A DNA stretch of 64,000 nucleotides from JBJXGE01 sp046154185. GTDB taxonomy: Bacteria > Planctomycetota > UBA8108 > UBA1146 > JAJFFE01. This document shows, one piece after another, positions 50,226 through 57,697 of the stretch. The translations under genes and the position numbers were made by a program. Position 1 is the first letter of the stretch; every line of letters begins with the position of its first letter. Below the pieces are notes generated by a model that was given only the letters and a program-made list of their open reading frames with translations, was not told the origin of the DNA and did no database searches. The stretch is from contig JBJXGE010000035.1 in NCBI GenBank assembly GCA_046154185.1, positions 1 through 64,000 of the forward strand, given 5' to 3'.

Positions 50226-52778
50226 ATGCTCCGTCGCTTGATGACTGTGTGCGTTGGATTCTGCATGTGTTTCGCCACGACGGTCGCGTCGGCCGACTTC
50301 GATTATCCGAATTTCAGCTCCGTCGCCGGACTGAATCTCCTCGGCACAGCGCAACAAACCGGATCGACGCTGAGGCTCACGCAGTCCGTCGGCCAGCAAA
50401 TCGGCGGCTGCTACCGCGTCGACCAGGAGAACTTCGCGGGCGGCTTCGACACGAGCTTTTCGTTTCAGTGCTCCGGCCCACCGGATGGCGCGGACGGCTT
50501 CACGTTCATCCTGCAGGCGGAGGGGCCGGATGCGCTTCAGCCGGTACCGTTCGCCGGATCGACGCTCGGCTATGCGACGGCGACAGTGGCGTGCGGATAC
50601 GCATCGGCCTCACCCGGCATCACTTCGAGTCTCGTCGTCGAATTCGACACTTGGGATTCCGGTCCGTGCTTCGGCGAGCCGGGCACGGCGCGCCACGTCG
50701 CCGTGCAGTCGAACGGCATAGATCCGAACACCGGTCGCTGGGACGATCGGCTCGGCGGCGAAGCCGGGCCGACGCTGCCGAATTTCGAAAACGGCGCGGT
50801 CCACGTCGCGCGCGTCCTCTATGATCCATCCGTTCCGGTGCTGCGCGTGTATTTGGATGACTTAGTGACGCCGCTCTTCGATGTGATTGTCGATATCTCG
50901 GCGCTCTTACAAACGAGTAACGCGTGGTTGGGTTTCACGGGCACGACGGGAGGCGTCGTCTCGACTTACACGCTCCTCAACTGGAGCTTTGTGACCTCGA
51001 CGATTCCGTACTCCTACGATGATTGTGTGAGCGCCATCACGATGCAGATCGGCGACACGTGCGATTTCACAACGACGGCCGCGACGGCCTCGGGCTTGAA
51101 CCCCGGCTGTGGCGGCGTCGGAAATCCGCTCGACGCGTGGTTCTCGTTTCAAACTGTTTGCGATGGCGATTATCGCGTTTCGCTCTGCGGCAGCGCGTTC
51201 GATACGCGGCTCGCGATCTTCAACGGCACGGGTGGTTGTCCGACGATCGGCTCGACGCCGGTCGCGTGTAACGACAACGCCGCCGCATGCGGCGGAAGCG
51301 CGTCGGAGATCGTGCTGACGGCGGGCGCCGGCGAGACTTACTTTGTACAAGTCGGCGGCGCGGGGACGCTCGCGGGCACCGGGTCGATCAGCGTGCAACA
51401 ACTCTCCGGTGTTCCGACGAATGATCTGTGCAGCACGCCCGCGATTTACGCCGGCGCAACGACATTCAACACGGCGTGCGCCGGCTCCGAGGGTGTGAAC
51501 CCCGGCTGCGGTTCGGCCGCTGCGTCACCCGACATTTGGTTTCAATACACGGTCGTCGCGGATTCGATCGTCACGGCAAGTCTCGCGGGTTCGCTTTACA
51601 ACACGGTTATCGGCGTGTGGGGGCCGACGAGCGGCTGCCCGACGGTCGGCAGCGTCGCGCTCGCTTGCAACGACAATGCGGTCGGACTCGGCACGCAGTC
51701 GCTCGTCGAATTCAGCGCGCTTGCCGGCGAGGTCTTCTTGCTGCAAGTAACGGGCTTCAGCGGTGCGAGCGGCGCCGGCAGTCTCGAGATCTCGGAGTTC
51801 GTGCCGCCCGACGTGACGGGCTTACACTTGGTCATCGATGGTGACACGGGCGGTGCGGTCGACAGCACGAGCGCGATCGTCGCCGAGCTCATGGCCGCGA
51901 GCATCACGCCGACCGTGCTCGATTTCGATCAAGCATTCATGGGTACGCCGGCGGCTGTCTACTACATCGGCGGCACGTTTCCCGCGAATACGACTTTGAC
52001 CACGAATGGCCTCGGGGCGACGTTGCGCGATTTGATTCTCGCTGGCGCGAATGCCTACGTCGCGGGCGGGGATATCTGGGGCTTTGACGCCGAGACCGTG
52101 TTCGGTGAAGTGGATGGCATCAACACCGTCGCGACGGTCGATGGGGCCGACAACCACGATAGCGGCACCGGCGCCGCCGGCGGTCCGCTCGACGGTGTCA
52201 CGCTCGCCTACACGCAGGACCAAGCCGGGAATGATTGGACCGACGAACTCGTGACAACCGCGACCGACACGATCGGCGACGTCGTAGAAATCATCTTTCT
52301 CGACGATGCGACGGGCGGCGGCGGCGTGGGCGCGACCTACGCAGGGCAACAGTTCCCAGTGTTGACTTTCTACGACACACTCGCGCCGAACGGCAAAGTT
52401 GTATGCGGTTCAACGGAGATCGGCGGCTACACCGACCCGAGCGCGATCTACGGCGCGATCGCCGCGTTGTTTGGCGGCGGCGCTCCGCCGATCGATACGT
52501 TCAAGCGCGGCGACGCGAACGGCGATGGCACGTTCAACATCGCGGACGCGGTGTTCCTGCTCGGCGCCCTCTTCGTTCCGGGGAGCCCGGCCGTGCAATG
52601 CCAGGACGCGGCCGACGCGAACGACGATGGGCTGAACAACATCGCCGATGCCGTCAGCATGCTGAGTTCGTTGTTCGTGCCGGGCAGCATGCCGCCGCCC
52701 GCGCCAGGTCCGACCGTGTGCGGTCCGGATCCAAGCGCGGATGCGCTCGCGTGCGCCACTTATCCGCCCTGTCCGTGA
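50226..52778 (+). CDS. exported multidomain protein: L-type lectin-like domain, two repeated domains, C-terminal dockerin-like module
   Basis: This 850-residue protein has a signal peptide (~1-22). A domain at ~23-255 resembles legume-type (L-type) lectins and related glycan binders (GADGFTFILQ, VVEFDTWDSG, TGRWDDRLGG). Two homologous ~135-residue domains follow, each opening with a DDC/NDLC-type motif and containing GCPTIGSTPVACNDNAA-like or GCPTVGSVALACNDNAV-like text. A fourth region (~530-750) is followed by the dockerin-like module FKRGDANGDGTFNIADAVFLLGALF and DANDDGLNNIADAVSMLSSLF. A secreted carbohydrate-binding/adhesin-like role is likely. Start ATG 50226 has GGAGGACG. Confidence 0.8.
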   Translation: MLRRLMTVCVGFCMCFATTVASADFDYPNFSSVAGLNLLGTAQQTGSTLRLTQSVGQQIGGCYRVDQENFAGGFDTSFSFQCSGPPDGADGFTFILQAEGPDALQPVPFAGSTLGYATATVACGYASASPGITSSLVVEFDTWDSGPCFGEPGTARHVAVQSNGIDPNTGRWDDRLGGEAGPTLPNFENGAVHVARVLYDPSVPVLRVYLDDLVTPLFDVIVDISALLQTSNAWLGFTGTTGGVVSTYTLLNWSFVTSTIPYSYDDCVSAITMQIGDTCDFTTTAATASGLNPGCGGVGNPLDAWFSFQTVCDGDYRVSLCGSAFDTRLAIFNGTGGCPTIGSTPVACNDNAAACGGSASEIVLTAGAGETYFVQVGGAGTLAGTGSISVQQLSGVPTNDLCSTPAIYAGATTFNTACAGSEGVNPGCGSAAASPDIWFQYTVVADSIVTASLAGSLYNTVIGVWGPTSGCPTVGSVALACNDNAVGLGTQSLVEFSALAGEVFLLQVTGFSGASGAGSLEISEFVPPDVTGLHLVIDGDTGGAVDSTSAIVAELMAASITPTVLDFDQAFMGTPAAVYYIGGTFPANTTLTTNGLGATLRDLILAGANAYVAGGDIWGFDAETVFGEVDGINTVATVDGADNHDSGTGAAGGPLDGVTLAYTQDQAGNDWTDELVTTATDTIGDVVEIIFLDDATGGGGVGATYAGQQFPVLTFYDTLAPNGKVVCGSTEIGGYTDPSAIYGAIAALFGGGAPPIDTFKRGDANGDGTFNIADAVFLLGALFVPGSPAVQCQDAADANDDGLNNIADAVSMLSSLFVPGSMPPPAPGPTVCGPDPSADALACATYPPCP

Positions 52779-52792
52779 GTTAAAGGAGACGG

Positions 52793-52826
52793 CCAAGGGT
52801 AGGCCGGCAGACCGGCCAACCCTTGG
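52793..52826. terminator. two-way hairpin between convergent genes
   Basis: A 15-position stem (ccaagggtaggccgg with ccggccaacccttgg, one mismatch) and 4-nt loop lie between the lectin/dockerin-like gene and convergent boxB. T-tracts are weak, so it may not be a classic intrinsic terminator. Confidence 0.6.
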
Positions 52827-54239
52827 TTATAGTCGCACGTACTCGAATTCGATGGGTTGGCCGTTGATGCCGCGCGCGGGCGCGGCAATCCAGTTCGCCA
52901 TTTTTCCGGGCGTCGTCACTTGGTGCATGATCGACAACAAATAGTCGTTGTCCGCGCGCACCAGCAACCAGCGGCTGCGGTTGGCCTCGAACTCGTCTTT
53001 GCTGATCAGCTCGCCTTCCGGCGTGAACGCGTAGTCCGAGTAGATTCCCTGTGCGCGATTGAAGCGTCGGCTCGGCAACCGGAGTCGGTCGGCGAGGCCG
53101 GCGTCCTCGAGCGTCTTATTCCACTTGCGTAGCGCGCGCTCGCAATCCGCGACGTAGTCATCGCGCAAGACCTCGTTGATCGCATTGCGATAGGGGACTT
53201 CGTCATCGACGACGCGGCCATCTTTCACGACGGGGATGATCTTGATGCCATCCTTCATGACGTGATCTTCGTACTTCGTCTCCTCCTTGAAGCGACCCTT
53301 GAGGCCCTCGCCGAAATAGGTCGCGGCGTTCGAGCTGATCTCGCCGCCGAACAAATCGAGCGACGATGAGAACCAGTAGTTGATCGTGCGCTGTATGAGA
53401 TCGAGATCGATGCCGCCGACCTTGCGCGGATCGCCATCGGTTTCACGCGTCAGCTCAGCCGCGCGCCGCACAATGCGATCGAGCCCAGTCTCACCGACGA
53501 ACAAGTGGTGCGCTTCTTCCGTGAGCATGAATTCGCACGTCCGCGAGAGCGGATCGAATCCCGACTCCGACAAGCTCGCGAGTTGATACTTGCCGTCGCG
53601 GTCCATGAAATGCGTGAACGCGAAGAAGCTCAGCCAATGGTCGCAGGGATTATTGAACGCATTCAAAATCCGCGGCTTGTCCGCGTTGCCGGACGTGCGC
53701 GCGAGTAGCTCTTCCGCTTCGTCGCGGCCGTCTTTGCCGAAAAAGCGAAACAGCAAATAGACCATGGCCCACAAGTGCCGACCTTCCTCGACATTGACCT
53801 GGAACAGGTTCCGCATGTCGTAGAGCGACGGCGCGATGCTTCCGAGGTGGCGTTGCTGCTCGACCGATGCCGGCTCCGTGTCCGCTTGCGTCACGATAAT
53901 GCGGCGCAGATTGCCACGATACTCGCCGGGGATGTCTTGCCACGCCGGGTCGCCATAGTGATCGCCGAAGCTGATTTTGCGATCCGGGGGATGCGGCGCG
54001 AGAAAAATCCCCCAGCGATAGCTCGGCATGCGCACGTAATCGAAATGCGCCCAGCCGCCCGGCTCGACCGCGATCGCCGTGCGCAGATAGATGTCCTTGG
54101 TTTGAAACCCGGCCGGGCCGAGGTCGTTCCACCATTCGAGGTAGAGCGGCAGCCAGCGCTCGAGCGCGCGCAAGAGCCGTTTGTCTTGGCCGAGATCGAC
54201 GTTGTTCGGGATCGTGGCAGTGAGATCCACGTTGCTCAT
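52827..54239 (-). CDS. boxB: benzoyl-CoA 2,3-epoxidase oxygenase component
   Basis: This 470-residue diiron oxygenase forms 2,3-epoxybenzoyl-CoA from benzoyl-CoA and O2 in the aerobic box pathway. The candidate iron ligands E122, E152, H155, D213, E242 and H245 fit the spacing I recall for BoxB of Azoarcus/Aromatoleum. They sit in EEGRHLWAMVYLL and TEEAHHLFVGE contexts. The length and motifs such as NYWFSSSLDLFGGEISSNAA match. boxC starts 52 bp upstream in the same orientation, so boxC-boxB is one operon. The reductase BoxA and a benzoate-CoA ligase are not in the window. Confidence 0.92.
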   Translation of the reverse strand: MSNVDLTATIPNNVDLGQDKRLLRALERWLPLYLEWWNDLGPAGFQTKDIYLRTAIAVEPGGWAHFDYVRMPSYRWGIFLAPHPPDRKISFGDHYGDPAWQDIPGEYRGNLRRIIVTQADTEPASVEQQRHLGSIAPSLYDMRNLFQVNVEEGRHLWAMVYLLFRFFGKDGRDEAEELLARTSGNADKPRILNAFNNPCDHWLSFFAFTHFMDRDGKYQLASLSESGFDPLSRTCEFMLTEEAHHLFVGETGLDRIVRRAAELTRETDGDPRKVGGIDLDLIQRTINYWFSSSLDLFGGEISSNAATYFGEGLKGRFKEETKYEDHVMKDGIKIIPVVKDGRVVDDEVPYRNAINEVLRDDYVADCERALRKWNKTLEDAGLADRLRLPSRRFNRAQGIYSDYAFTPEGELISKDEFEANRSRWLLVRADNDYLLSIMHQVTTPGKMANWIAAPARGINGQPIEFEYVRL

Positions 54240-54290
54240 GCTGATGCGTGTCCTTTTGAGTTGCAGTCGGGGTTCGGTGTTGTTGGGGTG

Positions 54291-55967
54291 CTAAACGCGA
54301 CTGAAGTCGAAGCTGGGTCGCTCGGGCTTTCCGTAGAGTGTGAGCGCCCCCTGCGGGCCGGTTGCGTTCGGGCGGATGAAGATCCAGTTTTGCCAGGCCG
54401 AGAGTCGCCCGAAAATCTTTGTCTCCATGGTCTCGGGACCGGCATAGCGCAGATTGGCTTCCATGCCGGTGAGCGCATCGGGACTCAAACTGACGCGTTC
54501 CTCAACGGCGACGCGCACGGTCTCCTCGAAATCGATTTCGTCGAGCGACTCGGTGATGAGTCCGAGTTCGTCGGCCGCTTGCGCGCCTTTCGGCTCGTAG
54601 TCGCCGCGTTGTCGTGCGTAAAGCTCCGGCTCGCCGAGCAACCGACACGCGCTCCGCGCTATGCCGCTCGCCATCGGCAGCAGGCCTTCGTTGAAGGGGT
54701 TGAGCGCGATCTCGACGCCGTCGGCTTCGAGCATGTACAAACGGTCACACGTCAACGCCGCCTCGAGCAGCGAGCCGCCGAAGCAACTGCCCGCGTCGAT
54801 CATCGCGAAGAGGCTGCAGGACGAACGTTCCATGCGCCGCAGCACGTGGCACATGAGGAAGATGGTCTCTTTGACCAGCCAGTCGTGTTGCTGATCGACG
54901 AGCAGCTGGTCCCACGCCAACGCATCAGAGAGTGCGCCGCGCGTCCTCAGGAGTAGGAGTCCCGTGCGCGGGTGATTGACGCGCAGATCGAGGAGCGCAT
55001 CTTCGAGTTCGCGCACCATGCGGAGCGGCCAAAACTGATCGCCGAGCGCGTGAATCTCCGCTGCGTTACGCGGCGCGCCGGCGACAGTCGGCACCGTGAT
55101 GGTCAGTTCCGCAAGTCGCTCATCCGGTTGGTGCTGAATCGTCACCGTCGAATAGCGGCGCTCGTCGCGCGTCGCTTCGAGCGCGAGCGGCCGCAGCGCG
55201 ATGCCGCGCCGCTGCGAGCGATCGGTTTTTGCGCGCGCGGCTTGACCGAGCTCGCGCACGCGGGCCGCGATCGTTTCCTCGAAACGCGACCGGGGCACGA
55301 CCGCGTCGACGAGCCGCCACTTGACGGCGCGTTTGCCTTTGATGCCTTCGGCTACGGTGCAAAACACATCGGCGCGATCGCGCCGCACTTTGCGTTTGTC
55401 GACGAGTCGCGTGAGTCCACCCGTGCCGGGTAAGACGCCGAGAAGCGGCGTTTCCGGCAAGCTCACCGCGGAGTTGCCGTCTTCGACGAGCAATATTTCA
55501 TCGCAGGCCATCGCCAACTCGTAGCCGCCGCCCGCACACGGTCCACTAATCGCGCACAAACTGCGAAAGTCGCCGCGCGCGCTCAAGCTCTCGAGCTCGC
55601 AACGCGTCTCGTTCGTGTACTTGCAAAAATTGACTTTCCAAGCATGCGTGCTCTGTCCAAGCATGTGAATATTCGCGCCCGAGCAAAACACTTGCTGGTG
55701 GCCGCTTGAAACCACCAACGTCGAAACTTCCGGATGCTCGAACCGCAAACGCCGCACGATATCGGCCAGCTCGATGTCGACCCCGAGGTCATACGAGTTG
55801 AGCTTCAGCTCATAGCCCAGCTTGAGCGGGCTCTGCTGCTCGACTTGCATGAAGATTCGCGCGGTCGAATCCGCGTAGCTCACGCGCCAGTGTTTGTAGC
55901 GTCCTGGTTCGGTTTGAAAAGACAACGGCACAGGAGGCTGGGTGCCAGGCAGCGAGTTCGGTTCCAT
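54291..55967 (-). CDS. boxC: benzoyl-CoA-dihydrodiol lyase (ring-opening)
   Basis: This 558-residue member of the crotonase superfamily has two crotonase-like halves and converts 2,3-epoxybenzoyl-CoA to 3,4-dehydroadipyl-CoA semialdehyde plus formate. Motifs such as SGANIHMLGQSTHAWKVNFC, ISGPCAGGGYELAMACDE and PETPLLGVLPGTGGLTRL are characteristic. The second half is degenerate around GSCFGGSLLEAALTCDR. ATG 55967 is chosen; the frame is open upstream but not protein-like there, and the length then fits BoxC. It is the promoter-proximal gene of the boxC-boxB pair, and a perfect palindrome (56191-56206) lies ~225 bp upstream. Confidence 0.92.
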   Translation of the reverse strand: MEPNSLPGTQPPVPLSFQTEPGRYKHWRVSYADSTARIFMQVEQQSPLKLGYELKLNSYDLGVDIELADIVRRLRFEHPEVSTLVVSSGHQQVFCSGANIHMLGQSTHAWKVNFCKYTNETRCELESLSARGDFRSLCAISGPCAGGGYELAMACDEILLVEDGNSAVSLPETPLLGVLPGTGGLTRLVDKRKVRRDRADVFCTVAEGIKGKRAVKWRLVDAVVPRSRFEETIAARVRELGQAARAKTDRSQRRGIALRPLALEATRDERRYSTVTIQHQPDERLAELTITVPTVAGAPRNAAEIHALGDQFWPLRMVRELEDALLDLRVNHPRTGLLLLRTRGALSDALAWDQLLVDQQHDWLVKETIFLMCHVLRRMERSSCSLFAMIDAGSCFGGSLLEAALTCDRLYMLEADGVEIALNPFNEGLLPMASGIARSACRLLGEPELYARQRGDYEPKGAQAADELGLITESLDEIDFEETVRVAVEERVSLSPDALTGMEANLRYAGPETMETKIFGRLSAWQNWIFIRPNATGPQGALTLYGKPERPSFDFSRV

Positions 55968-56304
55968 GGTAGCGAATTCTCGTGGTTCAAGCGGAGGTCC
56001 GCCGGATCGCGTTCCCCGACCGGGTGGACTCCGCCCCCAGGCTTGATGGAGGACACCCCCAACCGGTTGGGGAGACGACATCCGCACGGCTCGACGCTAA
56101 GAGATCACAATCGAACGACGCGACATGATGACGAGCGGCTGCAGGCTTGACAAGCTCGCACGCTCGCTCGCGTGCCTCCGAATCCCGCTTGCTTTAGATC
56201 TAAAGCTGCGGCTCGTGTACGATCTCGGCCGCAACAACCGCCGGCCCATTGCGCCGCGGCGCGCCCAGTCACCGAGCAGCACGAAAGTCGCAGAGCCGGG
56301 ATTC
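55968..56304. other. divergent promoter region, 337 bp
   Basis: It separates boxC (minus) from the membrane polymerase gene (plus) and presumably holds both promoters. It contains the perfect palindrome at 56191-56206. An open plus-strand frame from 56125 runs into the polymerase gene, but its first 60 codons have no membrane or coding character. No other feature is seen. Confidence 0.4.
56191..56206. promoter_or_regulatory. perfect 16-bp palindrome, operator candidate
   Basis: The sequence gctttagatctaaagc is completely self-complementary and AT-richer than its surroundings. Dimeric repressors of aromatic-CoA genes bind such sites, so it might control boxC or the polymerase gene. No regulator gene is nearby. 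Confidence 0.4.
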
Positions 56305-57657
56305 ATGCTCAACGCGCTCGTTCCGCTTATCTTGGTCGGTTGGGGCTTCGCGGTGTTCGGCTTCTTCGCCATCTCGCGAAGCACGACCGCTGTGTCCGCC
56401 GCCTTCGTCGCCGGCTGGCTGTTCTTGCCGGTGTATTCAATCGAGATGTCTGGGTTTCCGGATTATTCGAAAATCACGGCGACGAGTCTCGCGGTGTTCG
56501 CGGCCGCCTTCATGTTCGACTTTGAGAAAATTGTGCGCGTGCGACTCGGCGTCTGGGACTTGCCGATGTTTTTTTGGTGCACGTGCCCGATTCCGGCTTC
56601 TTTGTTCAACGGCTTGGGGCTTTACGATGGCTTGAGCCGAACCCTCTACCACTTGATCGAATGGGGCGTGCCGTATTTTCTGGGGCGCTGTTTTTATACG
56701 ACGCCGCGAACCGTTTACATGCTGCTCAAGGTGATCTTCATCGGCGGACTGGTCTATGTGCCGTTTTGCTTGATCGAGGTGCGCTTTAGTCCCCAACTCA
56801 GCATGTGGATCTACGGGATCTTCCCGCACTCTTTCATTCAGCACATGCGCGATGGCGGCTTTCGACCCATTGTCTTCATGCACCATGGACTGATGGTCGG
56901 GATGTGGATGTCGGTCAGCACGCTCATGGGCTACTACCTGTGGCGCTTTGGCGGGCTGCGACAGATCGGTGGGTTTCCGATGTTCTTGCTTTTCGGACTC
57001 TGTTTGTCGACGACGATCTTGGTGAAGTCGCTTGGCGCAATTTTGTTGTTGGTCTTCGGCATCGGAATGTTGGAATTGTGTTTTCGCCATCGTCGCGTCG
57101 TACTACTGGCGCTCATCGTTGTGATCAGCCCTGCCTACATGCTCTTGCGCAGCGCCGGTGAACTGAAAGAGCCGCTCTTCACGATCAGTCAGCGTTTGAG
57201 TTCTGAGGAGCGCTCCGGCTCTTTCAAGTTTCGAATGGACATGGAGGATGTCCTGCTCGAGCGAGCGTTCGAACGGCCGCTTTTCGGTTGGGGCGGCCAC
57301 GGTCGCAACATTCCGATCGGCCCAAATGGGCAGCCCATCGTGACGGACGGACAGTGGATCATCGTCTTTGGGCTCTATGGGCTCTTTGGTCTCGTCGCGT
57401 TTACGACGGTGTTTTTGGTGCCGGCGACGCGCTTACTCGCGCGGATTGGCAGCCGCGAGTGGCGGGGGGGCGAGACGGGTCTCTATCTCGGCGCGTCGAT
57501 GATCGGCCTCTTATACGTGGTCGATAATCTACTCAACGCGATGATCAATCCCGTGTTCCTCTTGGCGATCGGCGCCGCGGTGTCGCTGCCCGCGAGCATC
57601 GGGCGCGCGCCGCGCGGCGCGCGCCGACAAATTGTCCCGCTGTCCGCGAGAACATGA
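56305..57657 (+). CDS. polytopic membrane protein, O-antigen ligase/polymerase (Wzy)-like
   Basis: This 450-residue protein has about ten to twelve hydrophobic helices. The large periplasmic loop around FRMDMEDVLLERAFERPLFGWGGHGRNIPI (~315-345) resembles the loop of WaaL/Wzy-type O-antigen ligases and polymerases, which often end in an F-G-W-G motif. A glycan chain polymerase or ligase is the best guess, but such proteins are poorly conserved. ATG 56305 is chosen because the first transmembrane helix follows directly. It converges on the beta-helix protein gene (40-bp gap) and could serve the two glycosyltransferases to its right. Confidence 0.72.
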   Translation: MLNALVPLILVGWGFAVFGFFAISRSTTAVSAAFVAGWLFLPVYSIEMSGFPDYSKITATSLAVFAAAFMFDFEKIVRVRLGVWDLPMFFWCTCPIPASLFNGLGLYDGLSRTLYHLIEWGVPYFLGRCFYTTPRTVYMLLKVIFIGGLVYVPFCLIEVRFSPQLSMWIYGIFPHSFIQHMRDGGFRPIVFMHHGLMVGMWMSVSTLMGYYLWRFGGLRQIGGFPMFLLFGLCLSTTILVKSLGAILLLVFGIGMLELCFRHRRVVLLALIVVISPAYMLLRSAGELKEPLFTISQRLSSEERSGSFKFRMDMEDVLLERAFERPLFGWGGHGRNIPIGPNGQPIVTDGQWIIVFGLYGLFGLVAFTTVFLVPATRLLARIGSREWRGGETGLYLGASMIGLLYVVDNLLNAMINPVFLLAIGAAVSLPASIGRAPRGARRQIVPLSART

Positions 57658-57697
57658 CGTCGTGGACTGCGGGACCGTTGATCCTCTGGAACTCGGT

